A stretch of 64,000 nt of DNA from Rhodospirillaceae bacterium. GTDB lineage: Bacteria; Pseudomonadota; Alphaproteobacteria; UBA8366; Aestuariispiraceae. The notes below the pieces were generated by a model. That model had not been told where the DNA came from, did no database searches, and saw nothing but the letters and a program-made list of their open reading frames with translations. The translations under genes and the position numbers were made by a program. Below, piece after piece: positions 54,770 to 63,737 of the stretch (position 1 is its first letter; the number at the start of each line of letters is the position of its first letter). The stretch covers positions 124,001 through 188,000 of the forward strand of contig PAQY01000016.1 in assembly GCA_002709955.1 (NCBI GenBank), given 5' to 3'.

Positions 54770-56308
54770 ATGACCAGAGTTTCCAGCCGCCAAGCAATGC
54801 GCGACCGGCGTGGCAAATCTGCTGGGATCAAACAGCTTCCCTGGACCAAGACTCTGCGCAATCCCTATCCGCCAATGTGTCCTCTTTCCGACGATCAGGT
54901 GGAAGCAATCCACGAGGCCAGCCTGGACGTGATCGAACAGCATGGGCTGGAAGTGAACGGAGAGGAAGCCCTGGACTATTATGCCAAGGCTGGCGCGGAG
55001 GTTGATCGCGCGACGGAAATGGTGCGCATGGACCGCGCCCTTGTGATGCAATTGATGAGCACCGCGCCAGAGGTTTTCACCCTGACGCCCCGCAATTCGG
55101 ATCATACGATTTATGTCGGACAGGATCACATTAACTTTGGTATGGTATCAGGCCCGCCCAATGTGCATGACGCAATCAATGGCCGCCGTGCCGGGAATTT
55201 TGCGGATTATGTGAAACTGGCCAAATTTGCCCAGTTCTTTAACTGCATCCGGTTCTTAGGGAATCAGGCGGTTGCGCCAACAGACCTGCCTGCCAATACC
55301 CGCCATATGGACTCAACCCGCGCCAATATTATGTATACGGACAAGGCTTTCAATCATCTGTTGATCGGGGCCGGACGGGCGTTGGATTCCTGTGAAATCG
55401 TTGCCCGCGCCAGCGGCAAGACGCTGGATCAGATTGCTGAACAGACGGCCTGTATCGGCAATATCAATGTCAACAGTCCCCGCAAGTTGGACGAACATAT
55501 GGCAACCGGCCTGATTCAGATGGCAAAGCTGAACCAGGCAACCATTGTCACGCCCTTTACCCTGATGGGGGCCATGACGCCGGTCACGATGGGTGCGGCC
55601 CTGGTGCAACAGAATGCAGAAGCCCTGTTCGCCATGTGCCTGACCCAGATCGTGCGCCCTGGATCGCCGGTCGTCTATGGCGGGTTTACGTCCAATGTAG
55701 ATATGAAGTCGGGCGCGCCAGCATTTGGCACCCCGGAAAATGCCAAGGCCAATCTGGCCGGTGGGCAATTGGCCCGGCGGTATAAGGTTCCCTATCGCAC
55801 CAGCGCCTGTAATGCGTCCAATGCGGTAGATGCCCAGGCGACCTATGAAACCATGATGGCGATGTTCGGGGCGGTGATGGGGAATGGCAATTTCATCTAT
55901 CACGCGGCCGGATGGCTGGAAGGGGGGCTGGTTGCGTCCTTTGAGAAGCTGATCGTCGATGTGGAGATTATCCAGCACATGATCGGTCTGATGGCCCCAA
56001 TTGATACATCCGTTGACGAATTGGGTGTGGACGCAATTGGTGGGGTCGCACCGGGGGGTCATTTCTTCGGCGCTGAACACACCATGGCGCGATATCAGAC
56101 TGCGTTTTATGCGCCCCTGCTGTCTGATTGGACCAATAGCGAGAATTGGGAAATTGCGGGGGCCAAGACCGCCACCCACCGCGCCACCGATATGTGGCAA
56201 TTGGTATTGGAGGAATATCAGCAACCGGCGTTGGACCCTGCCTGTCTGGAATCAGTTGATGCCTATATTGCCAAGCGCAAGGAATCCATTGGTGCCGGTG
56301 AACCATAG
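54770..56308 (+). CDS. Trimethylamine methyltransferase (MttB) superfamily protein, non-pyrrolysine
   Basis: TIM-barrel methyltransferase family member of 512 residues (LNEHGL-like VIEQHGLEVNGEEAL, HTIYVGQDHINFGMVSGPPN, VTPFTLMGAMTPVTMGAAL, GAEHTMARY). No in-frame TAG is present, so it belongs to the non-pyrrolysine branch that includes glycine-betaine methyltransferase MtgB. It would transfer a methyl group from a quaternary amine to a corrinoid protein, but no corrinoid partner is encoded in this window. ATG at 54770 with GGGAGA upstream is chosen over 54728. The gene downstream is a GbdR-like regulator, supporting a betaine-type substrate. Confidence 0.88.
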   Translation: MTRVSSRQAMRDRRGKSAGIKQLPWTKTLRNPYPPMCPLSDDQVEAIHEASLDVIEQHGLEVNGEEALDYYAKAGAEVDRATEMVRMDRALVMQLMSTAPEVFTLTPRNSDHTIYVGQDHINFGMVSGPPNVHDAINGRRAGNFADYVKLAKFAQFFNCIRFLGNQAVAPTDLPANTRHMDSTRANIMYTDKAFNHLLIGAGRALDSCEIVARASGKTLDQIAEQTACIGNINVNSPRKLDEHMATGLIQMAKLNQATIVTPFTLMGAMTPVTMGAALVQQNAEALFAMCLTQIVRPGSPVVYGGFTSNVDMKSGAPAFGTPENAKANLAGGQLARRYKVPYRTSACNASNAVDAQATYETMMAMFGAVMGNGNFIYHAAGWLEGGLVASFEKLIVDVEIIQHMIGLMAPIDTSVDELGVDAIGGVAPGGHFFGAEHTMARYQTAFYAPLLSDWTNSENWEIAGAKTATHRATDMWQLVLEEYQQPALDPACLESVDAYIAKRKESIGAGEP

Positions 56309-56403
56309 GATCGGGTGTCGCTTTTTAGCCTCACACGGCGGTAATTGAATATTATTGTGAAACTCGCGCTTTTTCTTTCGGTATAAGGCAGTATTTTATC
56401 GTC

Positions 56404-57369
56404 ATGAAAATGCGCGCGACGGGTGATCCTGAACAATTTGGCTTTTTGCTGCTGCCCAGCTTCTCGATGATGGCATTTGCCTCAGCGGTAGAGCCGCTGC
56501 GCGCAGCCAATACGATTGCGGGTCGCAAGCTGTATGAATGGACGATGATTTCAATGGATGGCCAGGCTGTGCCAGCGTCCAACTCAATCGATATCATGCC
56601 CAATACGTCCGTCGCGACAGAGAAGCATTTTGATTATCTGTTTGTTGTGGGCGGAACAGGCGCGGAGAAAATCCGCGATCCCCGCGCCCTGAATTTTGTG
56701 CGCAAGCTGACACGGGTTGGCACCGTGATCGGGGCGGTGTCGACTGCGCCTTATCTGCTGGCCTATGCCGGTCTGCTGGATAACAGGCGCTGCACCATCC
56801 ATTGGGAATATCTGGACAGCTTTCGGGAGGATTTTCCCCATCTGGATATTACCGAAGAACTGTTCGAAATCGATGGTCAGATCATCACCTGTTCTGGGGG
56901 AACCGCGTCGATCGATTTGCTGTTGCATCTGATCAGCCATTCCCATGGGCATGATCTGGCGACCCATGTATCGGAATGGTTCCTGCACAAACAGATCCGC
57001 GAACAGTCGGAACATCAGCGCATGGCATTGCGCTTCCGCGTCGGGGTCAGCCATCCGAAGTTGTTGAGCGCGATCCAGTTCATGGAAGAGAATCTGGAAA
57101 CCCCGCTGGAGCGGGAGGAAATTGCAGAAGTCGTCGGCCTGTCGACCCGCCAGTTGGAGCGGTTGTTCCGCAAATACCTGAATTCGACACCGCGCAAATA
57201 TTATTTTGGATTGCGCATGCAGCGTGCGCGCATCCTGTTGCGCCAGACCAGCATGTCTGTCCTGGATGTGGCTTTGGCCAGCGGTTTCGTCTCTGCCAGC
57301 CATTTTGCGAAATGTTACCGGGAATTCTTCGGTCACTCACCCCGCCGCGACCGGGCACCGGAAGCTTGA
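56404..57369 (+). CDS. GbdR/CdhR-like AraC regulator with DJ-1/PfpI domain
   Basis: Protein of 321 residues: sensory PfpI-like domain (about 1-190; PSFSMMAFASAVEPLRAANTI, IGAVSTAPYLLAYAGLL) and AraC HTH domain (about 220-315; LEREEIAEVVGLSTRQLERLF, FVSASHFAKCYREFFGHSP). The N-terminal sequence closely resembles GbdR and CdhR, which respond to glycine betaine/dimethylglycine and carnitine. Elbow Cys is replaced by Thr/Ala, so the domain is not catalytic. It lies between the MttB-family gene and an enoyl-CoA hydratase gene and is probably their activator. Confidence 0.88.
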   Translation: MKMRATGDPEQFGFLLLPSFSMMAFASAVEPLRAANTIAGRKLYEWTMISMDGQAVPASNSIDIMPNTSVATEKHFDYLFVVGGTGAEKIRDPRALNFVRKLTRVGTVIGAVSTAPYLLAYAGLLDNRRCTIHWEYLDSFREDFPHLDITEELFEIDGQIITCSGGTASIDLLLHLISHSHGHDLATHVSEWFLHKQIREQSEHQRMALRFRVGVSHPKLLSAIQFMEENLETPLEREEIAEVVGLSTRQLERLFRKYLNSTPRKYYFGLRMQRARILLRQTSMSVLDVALASGFVSASHFAKCYREFFGHSPRRDRAPEA

Positions 57370-57381
57370 GGGAGGGACAGT

Positions 57382-58185
57382 ATGACAGACCCGTATATCC
57401 TTTACGAAAAATCCGCGGGCATTGTCACGCTGACGCTCAATCGACCCGATCAGTTGAACGCCTTTTCGGAAGGCCCGATGATTGATGCCTTCCTGGCTGT
57501 CCTGGATCAGGTGACAGCGGAAAAGGATGTGCGCTGTGTTATCCTGACCGGGGCAGGGCGTGCCTTTTCCGCCGGGGGCAATGTCAAACATATGCGCGAC
57601 AAGACCGATATGTTTGCGGGCAGCGCGGCGGATATCGAACGCGCCTATGCCCAGGGCATTCATCGGGTGCCGCCAAAGCTGTGGGGGCTGGAAATCCCCG
57701 TGATCGCCGCCGTCAATGGGCCGGCCTATGGCGCGGCGCTGGATCTGGTCTGTATGTGCGACATCCGCCTTGCCAGTGCTACGGCAAAATTCGGTGCGCC
57801 CTTCGTCAAAATCGGCATTGCGCCGGGCGATGGTGCGGCCTGGTTCCTAAGCCGGATTGTCGGCCCCTCCCATGCGGCGGAGTTGATCCTGACGGGCGAT
57901 ACGGTGGATGCCGATACGGCCAAGGCAATGGGCCTCGTCTCCCGCGTGGTTGATCCTGACGCGTTGATGAGGGAGGCGCACGCCTTGGCAGAAAAAATCG
58001 CCGCCAATGCGCCACTCGCCCTGCAATCATCCAAACGCCTGTTGCGCAAGGCCCCGCATCAGACGCTTGAAGACCATCTGTCGCTCTGTGCTTCCTATCA
58101 GGCCCTGCTGCACGGCACGGCAGATCATGCCGAAGCCGTCACCGCCCTGCTGGAAAAACGCAAACCGGTCTTTAAGGCAGAGTAA
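57382..58185 (+). CDS. Enoyl-CoA hydratase/isomerase family protein
   Basis: Crotonase-fold protein of 267 residues. The oxyanion-hole segments are AFSAGGNVKHM and NGPAYGAALDLVCMCDIR. In the catalytic region GIAPGDGAAWFLSRIVG, one of the usual two Glu residues is Asp or absent, so hydratase chemistry may be altered (isomerase or racemase-like). It is 12 bases downstream of the GbdR-like regulator. With an amine-related context, a carnitine-type (CaiD-like) substrate is possible but unproven. Confidence 0.85.
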   Translation: MTDPYILYEKSAGIVTLTLNRPDQLNAFSEGPMIDAFLAVLDQVTAEKDVRCVILTGAGRAFSAGGNVKHMRDKTDMFAGSAADIERAYAQGIHRVPPKLWGLEIPVIAAVNGPAYGAALDLVCMCDIRLASATAKFGAPFVKIGIAPGDGAAWFLSRIVGPSHAAELILTGDTVDADTAKAMGLVSRVVDPDALMREAHALAEKIAANAPLALQSSKRLLRKAPHQTLEDHLSLCASYQALLHGTADHAEAVTALLEKRKPVFKAE

Positions 58186-58191
58186 TCTTTG

Positions 58192-59004
58192 CTACCGCCC
58201 GCAGGGACCATGTTCCATTTGATAGGTGACGAGCTTCATGACGTAATCCCGTTCGTCCTCTGGCAGTTTCGTTGAGATGGCGGGCTGGATATCCTGACCT
58301 TCAATCCCCATTGCATAGGCGTTGTAGACGGACAAAATGGCTTCAGATAATCGTGGCTCAGGTCCCTCCTTTGCCGTGATGGTTCCAAATTTCCGCCACA
58401 GCGCCGGGTCACATTCGGCCTCAACTGCGGCTTTTTTGGCTGCAATCATATTTTCTGTGTAAGAGAAATAGTTGGTTAATTCAGTGTCGCTGTAGTTGGC
58501 CAAAACGGATTGGTCCGGCACAAAGGCAGTGATCTCGACAAGGGGCTGCAGGTCGTTGAGATAGGTTTGCAGTTCCGCTGCGATCTCCGCCCGTCGTTCA
58601 CAATTGCCGGCAAAGATGACAAATCGTTCTTCAAAGGTTCCGTCCAGATAAGACACTCCCAATTCACGATCGCGATATTCCGAGAAGGAAAATATGCCAT
58701 TGAAAATCATTTCATCCGTATTGTCGCCGTTGATGCCACTTTCTTTCGTTACGCCGGGTGCAAGCGCCAAATTCATCTGAAAAACGCATTGCCGGATCGT
58801 GAATTGGGGATACCAATCAAACTTCATATATGAGTCTACGTTGTGAGCGTACCGCCAGTTTATGTGCAGTTCCGGAATTTCAGCGAAGGGATTTTTATAG
58901 TCTTGGCCATGAACTGGTCTGGGACATAGCATTGCGACCACAGCGAATATTAGTGATGTGCACAAGAGCCAACGATGGGTTTGTGAAGAGGCAATTGCAA
59001 TCAT
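58192..59004 (-). CDS. Hypothetical exported protein
   Basis: Protein of about 270 residues with a clear Sec signal peptide (RWLLCTSLIFAVVAMLCPRPVHG, cleaved near residue 33). Mature region has no recognised domain; cysteines in TIRQCVF, GNCERR, EAECDP and GPCGR could form disulfides. ATG at 59004 is chosen over a GTG at 59025 that would overlap its own ribosome site. It converges on the enoyl-CoA hydratase gene with a 6-base gap. AT-richer than neighbours by eye. Confidence 0.68.
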   Translation of the reverse strand: MIAIASSQTHRWLLCTSLIFAVVAMLCPRPVHGQDYKNPFAEIPELHINWRYAHNVDSYMKFDWYPQFTIRQCVFQMNLALAPGVTKESGINGDNTDEMIFNGIFSFSEYRDRELGVSYLDGTFEERFVIFAGNCERRAEIAAELQTYLNDLQPLVEITAFVPDQSVLANYSDTELTNYFSYTENMIAAKKAAVEAECDPALWRKFGTITAKEGPEPRLSEAILSVYNAYAMGIEGQDIQPAISTKLPEDERDYVMKLVTYQMEHGPCGR

Positions 59005-59542
59005 GAGACTTTCTTTCAGTTCCACCCTTAAAAGTTGATCTTTACTTCATTTTTAACTTTCTTATCATGAGTGTAATCCTTGTTGAAAAAAAGTCTTTTA
59101 CAGTTGTTCTATAGTTACAGTGTGAGATAGGAACCTATTTTCATGCTTAAAGCATTGTATTCAAATCGAAAACTTACTGGCTTAGGGATAACTCTATGTA
59201 TCCTCTTCTCCGGTTTATGTCTCATGTTGGGGGCGGACCCGAAAGGGTTGAACTTGTAATTTCCCTTGATCGAACAGTTCTTTGATTACCTCTTCTGGCG
59301 CTTTCGTTCAGGTTTCCGAGCGCGTCGGGGCGAAAAGAGAATTATGAAAACATAAATATTAACTATTTTTTATTGTAGAATAAAACTAACAACACAAATT
59401 CTTGAGGAAAAGGCCTGGACCTCTTGCAATTCGGGCTGTGTGACCTGTATATGAGGGCAATTGAAAGCTGAGTGACGTCGTGGATGGGGATTGATATCCT
59501 GATGGAATGTCCTGGGCGGAGCGCTGGAACGGAGTGGGTAGA
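59005..59542. other. AT-rich intergenic region of about 540 bp
   Basis: The largest gap in the window. It is visibly AT-rich and contains only one plausible short gene (59143-59259). No tRNA, riboswitch or insertion-sequence ends were recognised. The AT-rich stretch 59340-59395 could carry a promoter for the reductase gene. Confidence 0.5.
59143..59259 (+). CDS. Possible 38-residue membrane microprotein
   Basis: ATG at 59143 to TAA at 59257-59259. The peptide has a basic N-terminus (MLKALYSNRKLTG), one hydrophobic helix (LGITLCILFSGLCLMLG) and a short polar tail. AGGA lies about 11 bases before the ATG. This layout fits a small single-pass membrane protein, but there is no homology evidence and a chance ORF is possible. 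Confidence 0.35.
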   Translation: MLKALYSNRKLTGLGITLCILFSGLCLMLGADPKGLNL

Positions 59543-60337
59543 ATGGAAATGAAGCCGCAGACAATTCCTGGATCGGTCAATCTGGTCACCGTGGTGGATG
59601 TGCATCACTGGACCGATACGCTGTTTTCCTTTCGGGTGACGCGGCCAGACAGCTTTCGCTTTCGCTCCGGTGAATTTGTGATGATCGGCCTGATGGTCAA
59701 TGGCAAGCCGCTGTTGCGCGCCTATTCGGTGGCCAGCCCGGCCTGGGACCATGAATTGGACTTCTATTCGATCAAAGTTCAGGACGGCCCGCTGACCAGC
59801 CGCTTGCAGAAAATCCAGGTTGGCGATGAGATCCTGTTGGGCAAGAAGCCGACGGGCACGCTGGTGCTGGACGCGCTGTTGCCGGGCAAGACGCTGTATC
59901 TGCTGTCGACCGGGACCGGCATTGCCCCCTTTGCCAGTGTGATCCGAGACCCCGACACCTATGAGCGGTTTGAGCGTGTGATCCTGACCCATACCTGCCG
60001 AACCGTGGCCGAACTGGCCTATGGCGAAAAATTGGTGGCCGATACGATCAACGATCCGCTGGTCGGGGAAATGGTTGATGGGCGCCTGATCCATTACACC
60101 AGCACAACCCGAGAAGATCACCCCCATACTGGTCGCATCACCGACCTGATTGAAAGCGGTAAATTGTTCACCGATCTGGGCCTGCCTGTTTTCAATCCTG
60201 ACAATGACCGGGTGATGATCTGTGGCTCCATGGCGATGTTGAACGACACCAAGGCCGTGGTTGAAGCCGCCGGGCTGGAAGAAGGCTCCAACGCCAAGCC
60301 GGGCCAGTTCGTGATCGAAAAGGCATTTGCCGGATAA
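59543..60337 (+). CDS. fpr: Ferredoxin-NADP(+) reductase
   Basis: FAD enzyme of 264 residues exchanging electrons between NADPH and ferredoxin/flavodoxin. FAD-binding motif RAYSVASP and NADP-binding STGTGIAPFASVIRD are present, with the C-terminal FVIEKAFAG ending in the bacterial type. ATG at 59543 after GGAGTGGG is preferred over 59507. Could recycle ferredoxin reduced by the IorAB-type enzyme at 37-40 kb. Confidence 0.95.
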   Translation: MEMKPQTIPGSVNLVTVVDVHHWTDTLFSFRVTRPDSFRFRSGEFVMIGLMVNGKPLLRAYSVASPAWDHELDFYSIKVQDGPLTSRLQKIQVGDEILLGKKPTGTLVLDALLPGKTLYLLSTGTGIAPFASVIRDPDTYERFERVILTHTCRTVAELAYGEKLVADTINDPLVGEMVDGRLIHYTSTTREDHPHTGRITDLIESGKLFTDLGLPVFNPDNDRVMICGSMAMLNDTKAVVEAAGLEEGSNAKPGQFVIEKAFAG

Positions 60338-60530
60338 ATTAGTCTCGATGCGACCTTTGCGTCATCGGATGTCGTCTTAACCGCAAAATAAGTCGCGGGG
60401 GCGCGCTCGCTGATGTCTCAATCCCCGTAGCACTATGTCTGTCCGTAACAGGGGGCCGATGGGCGATCCTGGAATGCGAGACACCGCAATTCGCGCGACG
60501 TCACGCGCAACAGAACATTGAAAGGTGGGA
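60338..60530 (+). promoter_or_regulatory. fhs leader region
   Basis: About 190 bases before fhs with several short GC-rich inverted repeats, for example GCGCG (60493-60497) and CGCGC (60504-60508) around ACGTCA. I cannot match it to a known riboswitch. AAAGGTGGG (60521-60529) is the ribosome site. Confidence 0.3.
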
Positions 60531-62204
60531 ATGAGCATGTCCGATATCGAAATCGCCCGGAAAGCCAAAATGAAGCCGATCACAGAGATCGGCGCAAAAC
60601 TGGGCATTCCTGCCGACCAACTGATGCAGTATGGACCAAACAAGGCCAAGATGAGCTTTGACTATCTGGACTCCCTGAAGGGAAAGCCCGATGGCAAGCT
60701 GATCCTGGTGACGGCAATCTCTCCCACGCCCGCTGGGGAAGGTAAGACGACGACCACGGTTGGTCTGGGCGATGGCCTGAACCGCATTGGCAAGAAGGCG
60801 ATGATCTGCCTGCGTGAACCCTCATTGGGTCCATGCTTTGGGGTTAAGGGCGGTGCTGCTGGCGGTGGCTATGCCCAGGTCGTGCCGATGGAAGACATCA
60901 ACCTGCATTTCACCGGTGACTTCCACGCCATCACTTCGGCCCACAATCTGCTGTCGGCCTTGATCGACAATCACATCTATTGGGGCAACTCCCTGGGCTT
61001 TGACGAGCGCCGCGTGGCCTGGCGTCGCGTGCTGGATATGAACGACCGCGCCCTGCGGGATATCGTCGTCTCCCTGGGCGGTGTCGCCAATGGCTTCCCG
61101 CGTCAGACCGGTTTTGACATCACGGTCGCGTCCGAAGTTATGGCGATTTTCTGTCTGGCGGATGGCCTGAAAGATCTGGAAGACCGCTTGGGCCGCATCG
61201 TGGTGGGCTATACCCGCGACCGCACGCCGATCCTGGCCCGTGATCTGAAGGCCGAAGGCCCGATGACGGTGCTGTTGAAAGACGCGCTGATGCCAAACCT
61301 GGTACAGACGCTGGAAAACAACGCGGCCTTTATCCATGGCGGCCCATTCGCCAATATCGCCCATGGCTGTAACTCCGTCTCTGCCACCAAGTCGGCCCTG
61401 AAAGTCGCCGATTATGTGGTAACCGAAGCCGGGTTTGGCGCCGATCTGGGTGCCGAGAAGTTCTTCGACATCAAATGCCGTAAGGCCGGTCTGAAGCCCG
61501 AAGCTGTTGTCATTGTTTGCACCATCCGCGCGATGAAAATGCATGGTGGCGTGGCGAAAGATGGGTTGGGCGACGAGAATGTCGCGGCTGTAAACAAGGG
61601 CCTGGTCAATCTGGGTCGCCATATCAGCAACATCAAAAAGTTTGGTGTGCCTGCCGTGGTCGCGATCAATAAATTCATCAAAGACACCCCGGCGGAAATC
61701 GCCGCGGTTCAGGAATTCGCCAAAGCCAACGGCGTCGCAGCCATCTTGTGCGAACATTGGGGCAAGGGCTCCGAAGGGACCGAAGACCTGGCCAAACATG
61801 TGGTTGGCCTGATCGACGCCGGAACCGCTAATTTCGCGCCGCTGTATCCAGATGAAATGCCCCTGTTCGACAAGATCAACACGATCTGTAAGGAAATCTA
61901 CGGTGCCGCAGAAGCAACCGCCGATAAGAAAGTCCTGGATCAGTTGAAACAGTGGGAAGAAGATGGCTATGGCAACCTGCCGGTCTGCATGGCCAAGACT
62001 CAGTACAGCTTCTCCACCGATGCGACCCTGCGCGGTGCGCCGTCCGGTCATATCGTACCGGTTCGGGAAGTGCGCCTGTCAGCCGGTGCTGGCTTCATTG
62101 TTGCCATCTGTGGCGAAGTGATGACGATGCCGGGCCTGCCACGCAAGCCGTCTTCTGAAGTCATTAAATTGAATGCTGAAGGCCAGATCGAAGGTCTGTT
62201 CTAA
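60531..62204 (+). CDS. fhs: Formate-tetrahydrofolate ligase
   Basis: ATP-dependent enzyme of 557 residues joining formate to tetrahydrofolate to give 10-formyl-THF. The P-loop is in [18 protein letters not shown], followed by [20 protein letters not shown] and [18 protein letters not shown]. Start could be GTG 60525, ATG 60531 or ATG 60537; the middle one suits AAAGGTGGG best. It links to one-carbon metabolism and would use formate from demethylation of methylated amines, though no other C1 genes adjoin. Confidence 0.97.
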   Translation: MSMSDIEIARKAKMKPITEIGAKLGIPADQLMQYGPNKAKMSFDYLDSLKGKPDGKLILVTAISPTPAGEGKTTTTVGLGDGLNRIGKKAMICLREPSLGPCFGVKGGAAGGGYAQVVPMEDINLHFTGDFHAITSAHNLLSALIDNHIYWGNSLGFDERRVAWRRVLDMNDRALRDIVVSLGGVANGFPRQTGFDITVASEVMAIFCLADGLKDLEDRLGRIVVGYTRDRTPILARDLKAEGPMTVLLKDALMPNLVQTLENNAAFIHGGPFANIAHGCNSVSATKSALKVADYVVTEAGFGADLGAEKFFDIKCRKAGLKPEAVVIVCTIRAMKMHGGVAKDGLGDENVAAVNKGLVNLGRHISNIKKFGVPAVVAINKFIKDTPAEIAAVQEFAKANGVAAILCEHWGKGSEGTEDLAKHVVGLIDAGTANFAPLYPDEMPLFDKINTICKEIYGAAEATADKKVLDQLKQWEEDGYGNLPVCMAKTQYSFSTDATLRGAPSGHIVPVREVRLSAGAGFIVAICGEVMTMPGLPRKPSSEVIKLNAEGQIEGLF

Positions 62205-62213
62205 GACCTGCGC

Positions 62214-63734
62214 CTAAAGGCTGTTGAGTATTGCGGCGACCTGATCTTCTTGTGGATCGGTCGCCGCAATCTTTTTCCAGGTCATTTCGCCCCAACCATT
62301 TTGGAATTGTTGGGCCACAACGCGGCTGGTCGCGTCGGACGCATCGCCTGTGCGCCCCGCCACGCGCGCAGCGGCGGTAGCCTGGTCCAGATCCAGCCAG
62401 ATACCGATAAAGGGTACACCAGCCTTTCGGGCAATGGCTTCAATCCGCAGGCGGCTGTCTGGATGGGTGAAGGTGGCATCTGCGATTGCACTATGGCCCT
62501 GGGTTAGGGCAAGTGCGCAAAGCCGTTCCATTTCCTCATAGGTCGCGACGCTGGCAGGTTCACGATACGCTTCGGGGGGCAATCGTTCTGTTTCATCCTT
62601 CAGACCATACAAGCGTTTGCGGATCGCATCGCTGCGCGCGATCAGGGCACCGGGGGCCGCCCCAATATGGGGGCTGAGCAACCGCGCGATGGTGGATTTT
62701 CCGCTGCCAGATGGTCCGCCAACCGCGATCAGAACGGGCGGCTTGGTGGATAAATAGCCCAATGCCTGGTTCAGGTAATCACGGGCCGTGGCGCGACGTT
62801 GTTCGGCCTTCTCATCGGGGTCAAAGGCTGCGGCGGCATAGCCAACCTTGGCCCGAACCTGCGCGCGCATGGACAGGAACAGCGGCAACAGGCTCAGCCC
62901 AGCAATATCTGCGGGCCGCCGCTCCAGATATCGGTTGAACACGATGGCTGCCCCGTCCCGACGATTATGGGCTCCCAGATCCATTAACAGGAAGGCCAGA
63001 TCATACAGGACATCTATATGGGCATAGGCGTCGTTGAACTCGATACAGTCGAACAAGGCAGGCGCACCCTGCCAGCGACAGATATTGGCCAGATGCAGAT
63101 CACCATGGCAATGGCGCACCGATCCTTCCGCCGCCCGTTGATCCAGCAGAGGGGAGACCCGCTTTATCATGTCTGTAGCCGCCGATTCTAGCTGGTGGAC
63201 AGTGTCTTGATCACAGGTCGGTTCTTGCGCCAACATGGTCAGATTGCCAGACAGTGTCTTGCCCAGCGGGGTTGAGCCGCCAGCCCCTTTCAGGGCGGGT
63301 TCGGCATCGTGAAACTCTGCAATCGTTTCCGCCACCAGGCGCAATTCGTGATCGCTGGGGGGGACGTCGGCAAAGGTGTTCTCAAACCGGGCCATTTCTA
63401 TGACTGTGTCCAGGCTGCCTGCCGGATCGGCATCCAGATCAGACAGGGCCAATCCATCCGGACCGTCGATAATGGCGCGGGTGCCGTGATACAGGTCTGG
63501 GGCCGTGCGTCGGTTCAACCGAATTTCATTGCGACAGGCCGCCCGTCGCTTTTCCATTGTGGAAAAATCCATGAAGAAATAGGCGACATCGCGCTTCAGC
63601 TTATAGGCGCGGTCGGACAATAGGAACACGATGGCCCCATGGGTTTCTATCCGTTGCGGGGTATCACCGCCATGGGTCGCCGGATCGGACAGGAAGGCAA
63701 TGATGCGGTCCTGTGGTTTTTCCGATCCTGTCAT
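62214..63734 (-). CDS. Fused aminoglycoside-phosphotransferase-like / P-loop kinase protein
   Basis: Protein of 506 residues with two domains. The first (about 1-320) is APH-like: YKLKRDVAYFF, catalytic HCHGDLHLANICRW, metal Asp in ALFDCIEFND. The second (about 330-506) is a zeta-toxin/gluconate-kinase-like P-loop domain with GGPSGSGKST and an adenylate-kinase-type lid (AGRTGDAS). This two-domain architecture is widespread in Proteobacteria; the substrate is unknown and it is not evidence of antibiotic resistance. Convergent with fhs. Confidence 0.88.
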   Translation of the reverse strand: MTGSEKPQDRIIAFLSDPATHGGDTPQRIETHGAIVFLLSDRAYKLKRDVAYFFMDFSTMEKRRAACRNEIRLNRRTAPDLYHGTRAIIDGPDGLALSDLDADPAGSLDTVIEMARFENTFADVPPSDHELRLVAETIAEFHDAEPALKGAGGSTPLGKTLSGNLTMLAQEPTCDQDTVHQLESAATDMIKRVSPLLDQRAAEGSVRHCHGDLHLANICRWQGAPALFDCIEFNDAYAHIDVLYDLAFLLMDLGAHNRRDGAAIVFNRYLERRPADIAGLSLLPLFLSMRAQVRAKVGYAAAAFDPDEKAEQRRATARDYLNQALGYLSTKPPVLIAVGGPSGSGKSTIARLLSPHIGAAPGALIARSDAIRKRLYGLKDETERLPPEAYREPASVATYEEMERLCALALTQGHSAIADATFTHPDSRLRIEAIARKAGVPFIGIWLDLDQATAAARVAGRTGDASDATSRVVAQQFQNGWGEMTWKKIAATDPQEDQVAAILNSL

Positions 63735-63737
63735 TCC

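Noticed and set aside
55313-56224. 303-residue open frame antisense to the MttB-family gene
   Set aside because: Shadow of a well-supported gene, without homology-like motifs.
54770-56308. Pyrrolysine-containing MttB
   Set aside because: No in-frame TAG interrupts the gene and no pyl genes are in the window, so it is the non-pyrrolysine branch.
60822-62051. 409-residue open frame antisense to fhs
   Set aside because: fhs is unambiguous on the plus strand; the antisense product has no recognisable motif.
62214-63734. Aminoglycoside resistance gene
   Set aside because: The APH-like domain is fused to a P-loop kinase, a widespread chromosomal architecture not tied to resistance.
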